Below, one piece after another: positions 18,199 through 28,167 of a stretch of 64,000 nt of DNA. Origin of the DNA: an uncultured Clostridia bacterium (lineage in GTDB: Bacteria > Bacillota > Clostridia > Christensenellales > CAG-314); the NCBI GenBank assembly GCA_947625725.1, contig CANQPI010000006.1, positions 1-64,000 on the forward strand. The letters run 5' to 3'. Below the pieces are notes generated by a model. That model was not told the origin of the DNA and searched no databases. It worked only from the letters and a program-made list of their open reading frames with translations. Position numbers and translations under genes: made by a program. Positions within the stretch are counted from its first letter, which is position 1. Every line of letters starts with the position of its first letter.

Positions 18199-19437
18199 AT
18201 GGAAATCAAGCGTGACCTGTATCTAAACAAGTTGATAGCGCGCCAACACAACCGTTTGGTAAAAGTAATTACCGGCATACGTCGTTGCGGCAAATCTTAC
18301 TTGCTCAACAACCTGTTTTGCCGCTATCTGCACGAGCAGGGCGTGGACGAAAGTCACATCATCAAGGTCGCTTTGGACAATATCGAAAACGAGCGGTTAC
18401 TTGATCCGCACGCGCTGTACGATTACGTGCGCCAACGCATGCAGGACGACAATTGCTACTACATCTTGTTGGACGAAGTTCAGTTGGTAAACAACTTTGT
18501 CGCGGTCATCAACGGATTGTTGCCGTTGCCAAACGTCGATATTTACGTTACGGGTAGCAATTCGCGGTTTCTCAGTAGCGATATTGTGACGGAGTTTCGC
18601 GGCAGAAGCGACGAAGTGCGGGTATATCCGTTGAGTTTTGCGGAGTTCTGTTCGGTCTACGACGGAGATGTTCAGTCTGCATGGATCGACTACTACACTT
18701 ACGGCGGGTTGCCGCTAACGCTTTTGCAACAGTCGGACGAAGCCAAGGAAAGTTACCTCAAAGGGCAACTCGCCAACGTTTACATCAACGACGTCGTAGA
18801 GCGCAACAATGTGCAAAACGCGCCGCAACTTAGCGTACTTACGGAAATTGTCGCCTCGTATATCGGGTCGCTTACCAATCCGCTCAAACTGTCCAATTCG
18901 TTTCAAAGTATGGCAAACGTCGGTATTACGGACAAAACCATTGCCGCATATCTCGGATATATGGAAGACGCCTTTTTGATACAAAAATCTCGCCGTTACG
19001 ACGTCAAAGGCAAAAAGTACCTTTCGTCGCCGAGCAAATACTACTTTGTGGACGTGGGACTGCGCAATGCCGCGCTTAACTTTCGTCAACAGGAAGAACC
19101 TCACCTGATGGAAAATTTGGTTTATATCGAATTGTTGCGCAGGGGATTTTCGGTGGACGTCGGTATTGTGTCCCGCGTGGATAGCGGCGAGCGTCGCACT
19201 GCGGAAGTAGATTTTGTGGCAAACAGGGGTAGCAAACGTTACTACGTGCAATCGGCTTACGCAATGCGCACCGCCGACAAGGAAGCGCAAGAAAAACGCT
19301 CTTTGGAAAATATTCACGATTTTTTCAAACGGATAGTGGTCGTGGGGGATCGAATCAAGCCCAAGCGCGACGAAAACGGCATTGTTACAATGAGCGTTTT
19401 CGACTTTTTGCTCGAACCCGACAGTTTGGACTGGTAA
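18199..19437 (+). CDS. AAA_14/DUF4143 ATPase 2
   Basis: A 412-residue ATPase starting at ATG 18199 with GGAG about 7 nt upstream; a longer frame from TTG 18133 lies inside the promoter and is not used. Walker A is GIRRCGKSY (about residues 29-37) and Walker B is YILLDEVQ (about 91-98). A TGSNSRFLSS sensor-like motif follows, then the DUF4143 part ending RTAEVDFVANRGSKRYYVQ. The second half of the nuclease-like signature is altered here (V-Q-S where ATPase 1 has E-C-K), as in another common subgroup of the family. It is not a close duplicate of ATPase 1. It has its own promoter and terminator and is bracketed by the 51-bp direct repeat. Confidence 0.87.
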   Translation: MEIKRDLYLNKLIARQHNRLVKVITGIRRCGKSYLLNNLFCRYLHEQGVDESHIIKVALDNIENERLLDPHALYDYVRQRMQDDNCYYILLDEVQLVNNFVAVINGLLPLPNVDIYVTGSNSRFLSSDIVTEFRGRSDEVRVYPLSFAEFCSVYDGDVQSAWIDYYTYGGLPLTLLQQSDEAKESYLKGQLANVYINDVVERNNVQNAPQLSVLTEIVASYIGSLTNPLKLSNSFQSMANVGITDKTIAAYLGYMEDAFLIQKSRRYDVKGKKYLSSPSKYYFVDVGLRNAALNFRQQEEPHLMENLVYIELLRRGFSVDVGIVSRVDSGERRTAEVDFVANRGSKRYYVQSAYAMRTADKEAQEKRSLENIHDFFKRIVVVGDRIKPKRDENGIVTMSVFDFLLEPDSLDW

Positions 19438-19484
19438 CGCGACATTTTTGTAGGGGCGTTTTTGCCGAAAGTCATTGTAGAAGC

Positions 19485-19554
19485 AAAAAAACGTATGGAG
19501 AGTTCCTGCCGTAGTGGCTAAAAAACGATATGGAGAGTTCCTGCCATAGTGGAA
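19485..19554 (+). repeat. Two tandem 35-bp units after ATPase 2
   Basis: 19485-19519 and 19520-19554 both read AAAAAACG...TATGGAGAG, then TTCCTGCC and a TAGTGG end, with only a few differences. The role is unknown. Confidence 0.75.
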
Positions 19555-19561
19555 ACCAAAA

Positions 19562-19596
19562 AGAGGGGTTGCAGTTTGCCGCCCCCTCTCTTTTTT
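19562..19596 (+). terminator. Terminator after ATPase 2
   Basis: AGAGGGG at 19562-19568 pairs with CCCCTCT at 19583-19589 and is followed by CTTTTTT. Confidence 0.65.
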
Positions 19597-19602
19597 GCCT
19601 CA

Positions 19603-19653
19603 ACACGCCTTGTCCATTCCGAAAAACATACAAAATTGTCAAAATTTCGTAAT
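19603..19653 (+). repeat. 51-bp exact direct repeat, copy 2
   Basis: Identical to 18060-18110. It lies just after the terminator of ATPase 2 and 5 bp before the second 23-bp repeat array. Confidence 0.9.
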
Positions 19654-19658
19654 CATCC

Positions 19659-19816
19659 TCGCCCGCCGCAAAAACATACGTCAAAATACCGCAAAATCAC
19701 ACATCTAAATACCAAAAATACGCATGTTTCGTCGCAGAAACGTACATCAAAAATAACGAAAAACCAAACATTGTCTTGCTACAAAAACTAACATCAAAAA
19801 TACCGCAACCACATAT
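19659..19816. repeat. 23-bp tandem array, right copy (about 7 units)
   Basis: About seven diverged units of 21-24 bp (for example 19682-19704 and 19772-19794) belong to the family seen at 16623-16691. In the later part of the array CAAAATACCGC-type and TGTNTTGC-type units alternate, suggesting a 46-bp higher-order period. This copy is older or more eroded than the left array. The region ends about 100 bp before the hrcA promoter. Confidence 0.8.
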
Positions 19817-19913
19817 CGGCGCAAAAAACGATTGCGTCGTGCCGCGATCCCGCGCCGCGCCAAGGGGTGCGACGATCATTTGCAAAATTTTAATTATTTT
19901 TTGCATAATTTTA

Positions 19914-19942
19914 TTGACAACAGGCAAATATAGTGGTATATT
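19914..19942 (+). promoter_or_regulatory. Sigma-A promoter of the hrcA operon
   Basis: TTGACA at 19914-19919, 17-bp spacer, TATATT at 19937-19942. The start would be near 19949, so the CIRCE element at 19954 lies in the earliest transcribed region, the usual place for HrcA repression. Confidence 0.85.
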
Positions 19943-19953
19943 AGAAACAGAAA

Positions 19954-19980
19954 TTAGCAGTCCGTGCGTTTGAGTGCTAA
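19954..19980 (+). promoter_or_regulatory. CIRCE operator
   Basis: TTAGCAGTC, 9 bp, GAGTGCTAA. This is the HrcA-binding inverted repeat (consensus TTAGCACTC-N9-GAGTGCTAA) with one mismatch in the left arm. It predicts GroEL-assisted HrcA repression of hrcA-grpE-dnaK-dnaJ and release on heat stress. Confidence 0.93.
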
Positions 19981-20011
19981 CACTCAACAAAATTTGGTGA
20001 CAGGTGAAGTT

Positions 20012-21037
20012 ATGTTATCCGAAAGAAAGAAAAAAATTCTGTGCGCCGTGGTGGACAGCTATATCGAAACCGCCTCTCCGGTTGCCAGCAAGGATATTCA
20101 ACAGGAGTATTTGTCCGATTGTTCGTCCGCTACCATTCGCAACGAGTTGAGTACGCTCGAAAGCATGGGCTATCTCATTCAGCCGCACGTATCGGCGGGG
20201 CGTATTCCGTCCGAAAAGGCGTTTCGCTTTTACGTCAACCAACTGCTCACGCAGAGCGACGTCACCGTCAAGGAAGCGGAACTTATCGAAAACTATCTCC
20301 GTCACAAAGTCGGCTCTATGGAGGAGGTAATGACGGCGATCACGCACGTGATTGCGGAAGTTACCAACTACACGTCGGTAGTCGTCAAGGAGGACATGTC
20401 CGACAGGATCACAGCAATCAAACTGTTGGATCTCAGTAACGGCAAGTTGCTTGTGGTGATAGTTACGGATAGCCGCGTGCTGAAAGACGGCATGGTGGAT
20501 CTTCCCGACGAATTTGACGAGGAAATGATCGCGCGGGCTCAGCATTGGCTAAACAAAATTTTCTGCGGCAAGCACATCAGCGAGTTTGTCAACTTCAACT
20601 ATCCGTTTGCGCTTGTCAACGACGAGTTTGCGCAGTACAACGCGCTATTCAAAAAGATAATCGACGTTTTGAAGCGCGTATCTCTTATGAACGGCATGGA
20701 CGTAGAGGTCTACGGCGAAAACAAAATGCTTGCCCACAGCGAGTACGCCAATGTGGAGGACGCGCGCAAGATACTTGCGGAAATGGAAAACAAAGAGCGC
20801 ATTGCGGAGATCCTCACCAACGACGGCGGGGTGGAAAACGGCTTGACCGTCAAGATCGGCGCGGAAGAAAACGCTCCCGAAGGTTGCGCGGTAGTAACCA
20901 CTCGCGTCCATTTGGGCGACAACGTCAGCGGTTCTATCGGGGTTATCGGACCCGTCCGCATGAACTACCGCAAAGTGCTGTCCGTTTTGGACAAAATCAG
21001 CGAAATCATCATCGATTTGGTGGGCAAAGGAGAATAA
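20012..21037 (+). CDS. hrcA: Heat-inducible transcription repressor HrcA
   Basis: A 341-residue repressor of class I heat-shock genes. It has an N-terminal winged helix (about residues 1-75, with SPVASKDIQQEY and SSATIRNELSTLESMGYLIQPH) followed by the HrcA dimerisation domain. It binds the CIRCE site 32 bp upstream of its own start, which predicts autoregulation. ATG 20012 has AGGTGA upstream and matches the family N-terminus (MLSERKKKIL). The earlier in-frame codon at 19964 overlaps CIRCE and is rejected. grpE follows with no gap. Confidence 0.95.
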   Translation: MLSERKKKILCAVVDSYIETASPVASKDIQQEYLSDCSSATIRNELSTLESMGYLIQPHVSAGRIPSEKAFRFYVNQLLTQSDVTVKEAELIENYLRHKVGSMEEVMTAITHVIAEVTNYTSVVVKEDMSDRITAIKLLDLSNGKLLVVIVTDSRVLKDGMVDLPDEFDEEMIARAQHWLNKIFCGKHISEFVNFNYPFALVNDEFAQYNALFKKIIDVLKRVSLMNGMDVEVYGENKMLAHSEYANVEDARKILAEMENKERIAEILTNDGGVENGLTVKIGAEENAPEGCAVVTTRVHLGDNVSGSIGVIGPVRMNYRKVLSVLDKISEIIIDLVGKGE

Positions 21038-21652
21038 ATGAGCAAAAAACATACCGAACAAACCGCACAACAACAGAACGAACAACAACAAACGCCGTCG
21101 GCGGAACAGCCCGTCGCTCCCCTTTCGGAGTTGGAACAGGCTTTGACCGACGAAAACGAAAAACTCATTGCCGAGGCGGAAACCTTGCGCGAGCAAAACG
21201 ACAAATTGCAAAAGACCGTCCACCGTCTGCAAAGTTCGGCGGACAAATCGGATACCTATCTCAATCAACTTGTCGCTATCAAAAACGATTTCGAAAGTTA
21301 CAAACGCCGCATGCGTTTCAACGCCGAACAGGCGCGCACAGAGGGGTTACAAACGGCAATCGTCCGCTTGTTACCGGTGTGCGACAACTTCGAACTTGCC
21401 AAGCAACATCTCGACGGCGACAATCTCAAAGCCTTTGCAATGGTCTACAACCAATTTCTGCACATTTTGCAGGAGTTGGGCGTGCAGGAAATGAACGTGC
21501 TGGGGCAACCTTTCGATCCCCTCTCTATGAATGCCATATCCAAGCAGGATCGCGGCGAACAAAATCGCGATTTGGTGGTGGAAGTGTTCAAAAAGGGCTA
21601 CGTTTTGGGCGACAAAGTGTTGCGCTACGCCGAGGTTATCGTAGGCGCGTAA
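21038..21652 (+). CDS. grpE: Nucleotide exchange factor GrpE
   Basis: A 204-residue DnaK cofactor that releases ADP from DnaK. It has a disordered Gln/Glu-rich N-terminus (HTEQTAQQQNEQQQ), a long coiled coil (about residues 35-95) and the C-terminal beta-wing domain. The conserved GVQEMNVLGQPFDPLSMNAI-type signature lies near 148-167, and the end is VLRYAEVIVGA. GGAG precedes the start; the ATG directly follows the hrcA stop, which suggests translational coupling. Confidence 0.94.
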   Translation: MSKKHTEQTAQQQNEQQQTPSAEQPVAPLSELEQALTDENEKLIAEAETLREQNDKLQKTVHRLQSSADKSDTYLNQLVAIKNDFESYKRRMRFNAEQARTEGLQTAIVRLLPVCDNFELAKQHLDGDNLKAFAMVYNQFLHILQELGVQEMNVLGQPFDPLSMNAISKQDRGEQNRDLVVEVFKKGYVLGDKVLRYAEVIVGA

Positions 21653-21692
21653 ACAAGTAAAAATCCCCGTATGGGGTGCAAAAATATTCTAA

Positions 21693-23543
<1,851 letters not shown>

Positions 23544-23578
23544 TTTTGCTTTTAGCAAACACAACAAGTAACACATCT

Positions 23579-23611
23579 ACCTCACAGCCCCGATTGTTGC
23601 GGCTGTGAGGT
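23579..23611 (+). other. Hairpin in the dnaK-dnaJ spacer
   Basis: ACCTCACAGCC pairs with GGCTGTGAGGT over 11 bp with an 11-nt loop and no following T-run. It is too poor in U for a classical terminator. It may be an RNA-stability or processing element that sets the dnaK to dnaJ ratio, as hairpins in other dnaK operons do. The link to that role is inference. Confidence 0.6.
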
Positions 23612-23628
23612 AAAGTTATGAGGTAACA

Positions 23629-24765
23629 ATGCCGACAAAAGACTACTACAAAACTCTCGGCGTGGACAAAACCGCGTCGCAGGACGAAATAAAATCCGCC
23701 TATCGCAGGCTCGCCAAGCAATATCACCCCGATTTGCACCCGGGCGACAATGCCGCGGCGGAAAAATTCAAGGAAATAAACGAAGCCTACTCCGTAGTGG
23801 GCGATCCCGACAAGCGCGGCAAGTACGATCGCGGCGAAATGGATCCCGCTTCGGGCGGCGCAGGTTTCAACCCATTCGGCGGCGCGGGCGGCTTTACGGC
23901 GACGGGCTTTGACGACATTTTCGATATGTTCAGCGACGCTTTCGGTTTCGGCGGCAGAAGCAGACGCAACGCCGCCGCAAACGTGGGCAGCGACATAACG
24001 TGCAGGATCGACTTGACTTTTATGGAGTCTATTTTGGGTTGCACCAAGAATATCACCTACACGCGCCTGGAAAAGTGTCCCACCTGCAACGGCAGCGGTG
24101 CCAAGGACTCCGCGCACGTCAAAATCTGCGACAAGTGTAGCGGAACGGGACAAGTGCGGTATGTTCAGCAAACCTTGCTCGGACAGCACGTTACGGTAGG
24201 CGTGTGCGACAAATGCGGCGGAACGGGACGTATCATCACCGACTACTGCCGTGCTTGCGGCGGCAAGGGTTTGGTCAGCAAAACGAGGACCGTCACCGTT
24301 ACCATACCGGCAGGCGTGGAGCATGGCGAAGTTCGTCAACTGTCCGGCGAGGGCAACGCGGCGCGCGGCAACGGGCGCAACGGAAACGTGCTGTTGGAGT
24401 TTTCCGTCCGTCCAAGCACCGTTTTCAGACGCGAGGGGTACAATTTGTACGTAGACGTGCCCGTGAGTTTTATGACCGCGGCGTGCGGCGGGCAAATCGA
24501 GATCCCCGCTCCGGAGGGCGTGTTTATCCACAACCTTGCGGAGGGCACTCCCAACGGCGAAACTTTGCGTTTTCGCGGCAGGGGCGTGCGTAGTCAACGG
24601 GGCGCGGCGGGCGATTTGTATGCGACCGTCAACGTCGAAGTGCCGCGCGGCATATCCCGCACGCAAAAGAAGGCTCTCGAACAGTTTGAAAACGACTGTA
24701 CCATCAAAAATTACTCCAAGCGCAAGCAGTTTATGGATGAGATAGCAAAACTGTACAAAAATTAG
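23629..24765 (+). CDS. dnaJ: Chaperone DnaJ (Hsp40)
   Basis: A 378-residue type-I J protein. The J domain (residues 4-70) carries HPD in YHPDLHPG, which stimulates DnaK ATPase activity. A Gly/Phe-rich linker follows (about 78-125). The zinc domain has four CxxCxGxG repeats (CPTCNGSG, CDKCSGTG, CDKCGGTG, CRACGGKG). Two C-terminal beta domains bind substrate. All family landmarks are intact. GAGGTAAC precedes ATG 23629. A terminator closes the operon. Confidence 0.96.
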   Translation: MPTKDYYKTLGVDKTASQDEIKSAYRRLAKQYHPDLHPGDNAAAEKFKEINEAYSVVGDPDKRGKYDRGEMDPASGGAGFNPFGGAGGFTATGFDDIFDMFSDAFGFGGRSRRNAAANVGSDITCRIDLTFMESILGCTKNITYTRLEKCPTCNGSGAKDSAHVKICDKCSGTGQVRYVQQTLLGQHVTVGVCDKCGGTGRIITDYCRACGGKGLVSKTRTVTVTIPAGVEHGEVRQLSGEGNAARGNGRNGNVLLEFSVRPSTVFRREGYNLYVDVPVSFMTAACGGQIEIPAPEGVFIHNLAEGTPNGETLRFRGRGVRSQRGAAGDLYATVNVEVPRGISRTQKKALEQFENDCTIKNYSKRKQFMDEIAKLYKN

Positions 24766-24780
24766 CGCAAAATTGTTGCA

Positions 24781-24807
24781 AAACGCTCTCAAACAGGGCG
24801 TTTTTTT
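24781..24807 (+). terminator. Terminator of the hrcA-grpE-dnaK-dnaJ operon
   Basis: AAACGCTCT pairs with AGGGCGTTT (one G-T pair) across loop CAAAC, followed by TTTT. It lies 16 bp after the dnaJ stop. Confidence 0.8.
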
Positions 24808-24989
24808 GTCGTTTGTTTCAATTCGAAGGCGACGCGCTCGGGGAGATTTGTCGGCGTAAAAATTGTTTCACAAGTTTCATATTTGCGAAAAAAAAACAAA
24901 AAATTTATTTTTAGAAAAATACCCTTTTGACGCTTTACAAATGCGTTACAATTTGATAATCTATATTACAGACATAGTATGGAGAGCAA

Positions 24990-25316
24990 ATGATGAAAGT
25001 TATTTCCAGCGATCTCTTGCGCGGACATATCGACACGTTTGTATTGTCGGCTTTGATGACCGGCACCAAGTACGGAAACGAAATACGCAAATTTATCGCA
25101 AAAAAAACCAACAATTTGTACGAACCCAATGAGCAGAGTCTGTATTCGGCGTATCATAGGCTGGAAGACATGGAGTGCATCAAGGGTTATTGGGGCGAAA
25201 ATATCGGCGCCACTCGCAAATATTACACGATCACCGACAAGGGTCGCGCTCTGTACGAAAAGAACAAACGAGAGTGGCAAAACGCCAAAACGCTGATAGA
25301 TATTCTCATCAAATAA
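24990..25316 (+). CDS. PadR-family transcriptional regulator
   Basis: A 108-residue winged-helix protein. It has the PadR landmarks: DTFVLSALMTGTKYGNEI in the first helices, EQSLYSAYHRLEDMECIKGYWGE for the recognition helix and wing, and RKYYTITDKGRALYEKNKREW at the end. PadR proteins repress genes for detoxification, transporters or virulence in response to small molecules. It starts at the first of two adjacent ATG codons (24990, 24993), with GGAGAG upstream. prmA follows after 1 bp, so the regulator is inserted between the dnaJ and prmA genes that are usually adjacent. Its target is unknown. Promoter-like TTTACA (24934) and TTGACG (24927) are visible but ambiguous. Confidence 0.87.
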   Translation: MMKVISSDLLRGHIDTFVLSALMTGTKYGNEIRKFIAKKTNNLYEPNEQSLYSAYHRLEDMECIKGYWGENIGATRKYYTITDKGRALYEKNKREWQNAKTLIDILIK

Positions 25317-25317
25317 T

Positions 25318-26217
25318 ATGGATTTTAGTGAAATTGCCGTTTATACAACGTCGCAGATGTCGGAAGTAGTCGCTTACTTTCTGCAAGAGGTGTGTATGGA
25401 CGGCGTAAGTATTTATGACGTAAACGACCTGTACAACAATCCGTCGTGGGACTACAAGGAGGACGGTATCGAACTTGCCTACGCAAACGAGGTAGTTGTC
25501 AAGGGCTATTGCAATCCAGAGGACACCGATCGTGTTCTCCGTTTTTTACGTGAGAGATTTGTTTCGTTGACGGACGCCGGCAGCCTCAAAATAGAAGTCA
25601 AAACGGTAGAGGGAAACGCTTGGGTCGCCAAGTGGAAGGAAACTTTTCGCCCTATCGAAACGGACAAATTGGTAATTTGCCCCGAGTGGCAGCAGGTGCG
25701 GACGGACAAAACGGTTTTTCTCATGGACAGCGGAGTGGCATTCGGCACGGGACAGCACGAAACCACCTCAATGTGTTTGGAGTTTGCCGAATCTATCGAT
25801 TTGCGAGGCAAAAGCGTCCTGGACGTGGGTTGCGGCAGCGGCATTTTGGGTTTGTGTTGCCTGCTGTTGGGCGCGCAACGCGCCGAACTTGTGGATATCG
25901 ATCCTCAGGCTACGGACGTGGCTGTACACAACGCGCGCGTCAACGGTTTGGACGACCGCGCAGTCGTCAAGACGGGCAGCCTTACCGAGCAGACGAATGG
26001 TACGTTCGACGTGGTGTTCGCAAACTTGACGGCGGATATTTTGGCTTTGTTGCGCAGGGACGTTTCCAAGGTGGTGCGCGCAAACTCTCTTGTGGTGCTT
26101 AGCGGCATTTTGGATACCAAATTGCAATACGTGACAGACCTCTATTGCGACGCGTTCACGCTGTTGCAAACCAAGGCGAAGGGCGAGTGGCGCGCAATAT
26201 TGTTGCGTACAAAGTAA
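25318..26217 (+). CDS. prmA: Ribosomal protein L11 methyltransferase
   Basis: A 299-residue SAM-dependent methyltransferase. The N-terminal part matches the PrmA substrate-recognition domain. The catalytic domain has motif I VLDVGCGSGILGL near residues 166-178 and the post-I Asp (VDID near 192). Motif IV (FANLTADILALL) is near 234, with the N-L residues characteristic of PrmA. It trimethylates ribosomal protein L11. No clear Shine-Dalgarno is present; the start lies 1 bp after the padR stop, which suggests translational coupling. mtaB follows directly. Confidence 0.92.
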   Translation: MDFSEIAVYTTSQMSEVVAYFLQEVCMDGVSIYDVNDLYNNPSWDYKEDGIELAYANEVVVKGYCNPEDTDRVLRFLRERFVSLTDAGSLKIEVKTVEGNAWVAKWKETFRPIETDKLVICPEWQQVRTDKTVFLMDSGVAFGTGQHETTSMCLEFAESIDLRGKSVLDVGCGSGILGLCCLLLGAQRAELVDIDPQATDVAVHNARVNGLDDRAVVKTGSLTEQTNGTFDVVFANLTADILALLRRDVSKVVRANSLVVLSGILDTKLQYVTDLYCDAFTLLQTKAKGEWRAILLRTK

Positions 26218-26218
26218 A

Positions 26219-27454
26219 ATGAAAGTTTCTGTTTTTACATTGGGTTGCAAAACCAACCTCTATGAAAGCGGGCAAATAATAGCCCGATTGCAAAGCGCGG
26301 GACACGTCGCGGTACACGGTTTGGAGCCTGCCGACGTGTTTGTGTTGAACACCTGCGCCGTCACGGGCGAAGCGGAGCGCAAATCCCGTCAGGCGGTACA
26401 GCGCGCGCGCAAACTCAACCCCGATTGCAAAGTGGTGATCGTCGGTTGCGCCGCTCAAAAAAACGCCCAACAGTTTGCCGAGTTGCCCAACGTCACGTTT
26501 GTCAAGGGCGTCGCCAACAAAACGGCGATCGTCAACGAAATAGAGCGAGTCGGCACGGACGTGGAGCAACTGCCGTCGGTATTTTGCTCCGACGGATTTG
26601 CCGCTCAGGAGCGCACGCGCGCCTTTGTCAAGATACAGGACGGTTGCAACAACTTTTGCAGTTACTGTATCGTGCCGTATTTGCGCGGGCGCAGTCGCAG
26701 TCGCAAGATCGCCGACGTAGTGCGGGAGGTAGCAAACGCCCACTCTGCCGAAACCGTTTTGATAGGTATAGATATTTCCCAATTCGGGCGGGATACGGGC
26801 GAAAGTTTGCCGCAACTATTCGACGCGTTGCAAGGGGCAAACACTCGTTTGCGCTTGGGGAGTTTGGAAGCGGGCGTTGTCACCGATCAACTGCTTGCCA
26901 GCCTTGCGCGAGTGGATTTTTGTCCTCATTTTCACCTCAGTTTGCAGTCCGGTTGCGACTCCGTACTCAAACGCATGAACCGCAAATACACGACGGAACA
27001 GTACTACGAGGCTGTGACGAAGATCCGCAACGTTTTTTCCGACGCGGCTATAACCACCGACGTTATCGTCGGGTTTTGCGGCGAAACGGAGGAGGAATTT
27101 CAAACCACGTGCGACTTTGTGCGCAAAGTCGGCTTTGCGGACGTACACGTGTTTCCTTACTCTCCGCGGGAGGGTACCGTCGCCTACGGGTGGCAGGATG
27201 TGGACGGCGCGACCAAAACCCGCCGCGCGGAAGCGTTGGGCGAGATCAAAGCGCAACTCAAACGCGCTTTTGCGCAAAGTTTTGCGGGCAAGACATGCAA
27301 GGTATTGGCAGAACGCAAACGCGCGGGCGCGTGGGAGGGTTACACTCCGCAATATCTGCGAGTGTATTTCAACGGACCCGCCGCAGTCGGCGAGGTGGTA
27401 AAAGTCAAAATAAACGAGCCGTACAAGGACGGCGCAAAAGGAGAAGTAATATGA
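26219..27454 (+). CDS. mtaB: tRNA t6A37 methylthiotransferase MtaB
   Basis: A 411-residue radical-SAM methylthiotransferase. The N-terminal UPF0004 domain has the three cluster cysteines (in GCKTNLYESGQ, NTCAVTGEAE and VGCAAQKN). The radical-SAM cluster motif CNNFCSYC lies near residues 142-149, followed by VPYLRGRSRSR. A C-terminal TRAM-like region ends the protein. MtaB adds a methylthio group to t6A37 in tRNAs reading ANN codons, giving ms2t6A. It begins 1 bp after the prmA stop and overlaps the HIT gene by ATGA. The t6A precursor enzyme Sua5 is also in this window (35685). Confidence 0.93.
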   Translation: MKVSVFTLGCKTNLYESGQIIARLQSAGHVAVHGLEPADVFVLNTCAVTGEAERKSRQAVQRARKLNPDCKVVIVGCAAQKNAQQFAELPNVTFVKGVANKTAIVNEIERVGTDVEQLPSVFCSDGFAAQERTRAFVKIQDGCNNFCSYCIVPYLRGRSRSRKIADVVREVANAHSAETVLIGIDISQFGRDTGESLPQLFDALQGANTRLRLGSLEAGVVTDQLLASLARVDFCPHFHLSLQSGCDSVLKRMNRKYTTEQYYEAVTKIRNVFSDAAITTDVIVGFCGETEEEFQTTCDFVRKVGFADVHVFPYSPREGTVAYGWQDVDGATKTRRAEALGEIKAQLKRAFAQSFAGKTCKVLAERKRAGAWEGYTPQYLRVYFNGPAAVGEVVKVKINEPYKDGAKGEVI

Positions 27455-27852
27455 ACGACTGTGTTTTTTGCAAAATCATCCAAGGAGATATTCCGAGTTT
27501 CAAAATCTACGAAAACGACAAAGTGTACGCATTTTTGGATATTGCCTGCGACGCTTACGGTCACACGCTTGTCGTCCCCAAGAAGCATTTTATCAATGTG
27601 TTGGACTGCGACCGAGAGTACCTCGACGCCGTTGTCGAAGCGGTGCAACTTATATCGCGCCACTATGTGAACGATTGCGGCTTTGACGGGGTAAACGTCC
27701 TCAACGCGTCGGGCAAATCGGCGGAGCAATCGGTGTTTCACTTGCATTTTCACATTGTCCCGCGCAAGGACGGCGACGGTCTGAACATGTGGCCGCTCCA
27801 CGGTTCTGCGGACATGGCGCTTTCCGAAATCTGCAAAAAACTTGCCTTGTAA
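27451..27852 (+). CDS. HIT-family nucleotide hydrolase/transferase
   Basis: A 133-residue histidine-triad protein of the Hint/HinT type. It starts CVFCKIIQGDIPSFKIYEND and carries the triad FHLHFHIVPR near residues 96-105. Members hydrolyse adenosine phosphoramidates or dinucleoside polyphosphates. The ATG overlaps the mtaB stop (ATGA), preceded by AAAGGAG. It ends the padR-prmA-mtaB-HIT run. Confidence 0.92.
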   Translation: MNDCVFCKIIQGDIPSFKIYENDKVYAFLDIACDAYGHTLVVPKKHFINVLDCDREYLDAVVEAVQLISRHYVNDCGFDGVNVLNASGKSAEQSVFHLHFHIVPRKDGDGLNMWPLHGSADMALSEICKKLAL

Positions 27853-27855
27853 CGT

Positions 27856-27884
27856 TTGACAACAAGCGCATAATATGGCATAAT
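27856..27884 (+). promoter_or_regulatory. Promoter of rpsU
   Basis: TTGACA at 27856-27861, 17-bp spacer, CATAAT at 27879-27884. The start would be near 27891, about 78 nt before the rpsU ATG. Confidence 0.75.
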
Positions 27885-27968
27885 TATCTATGCACAAATA
27901 GATTGCGTTGACCGCGTCGTCAAGGCACTACATTACAGCGGTACTACCGAAAGGAGGCGAAAAGATCT

Positions 27969-28145
27969 ATGGCGACCATCAAAGTCGGTGAAAACGAAAC
28001 CTTGGACAGCGCATTGCGCCGTTTCAAAAGACGTTGCGCCCGCGACGGTATTATCGGCGACCTCCGCAAAAAGGAACAGTACGAAAAACCCAGCGTCCGC
28101 CGCAAAAAGAAAGCGGAAGCGGCTCGCAAACGCAACAGAACGTAA
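27969..28145 (+). CDS. rpsU: 30S ribosomal protein bS21
   Basis: A 58-residue basic protein with the bS21 pattern: [20 protein letters not shown] at the N-terminus, then a Lys/Arg-rich helix ([20 protein letters not shown]). It is a small-subunit protein near the 3' end of 16S rRNA and helps initiation. AAAGGAGG lies upstream with slightly long spacing. It is a single-gene unit with its own promoter and terminator. Confidence 0.95.
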   Translation: MATIKVGENETLDSALRRFKRRCARDGIIGDLRKKEQYEKPSVRRKKKAEAARKRNRT

Positions 28146-28167
28146 ATTTTTATTTTACCAAAGAAAC

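Noticed and set aside
16623..19816. CRISPR array
   Set aside because: The 23-bp units are directly contiguous with no unique spacers, there are no cas genes, and units drift in length from 21 to 24 bp.
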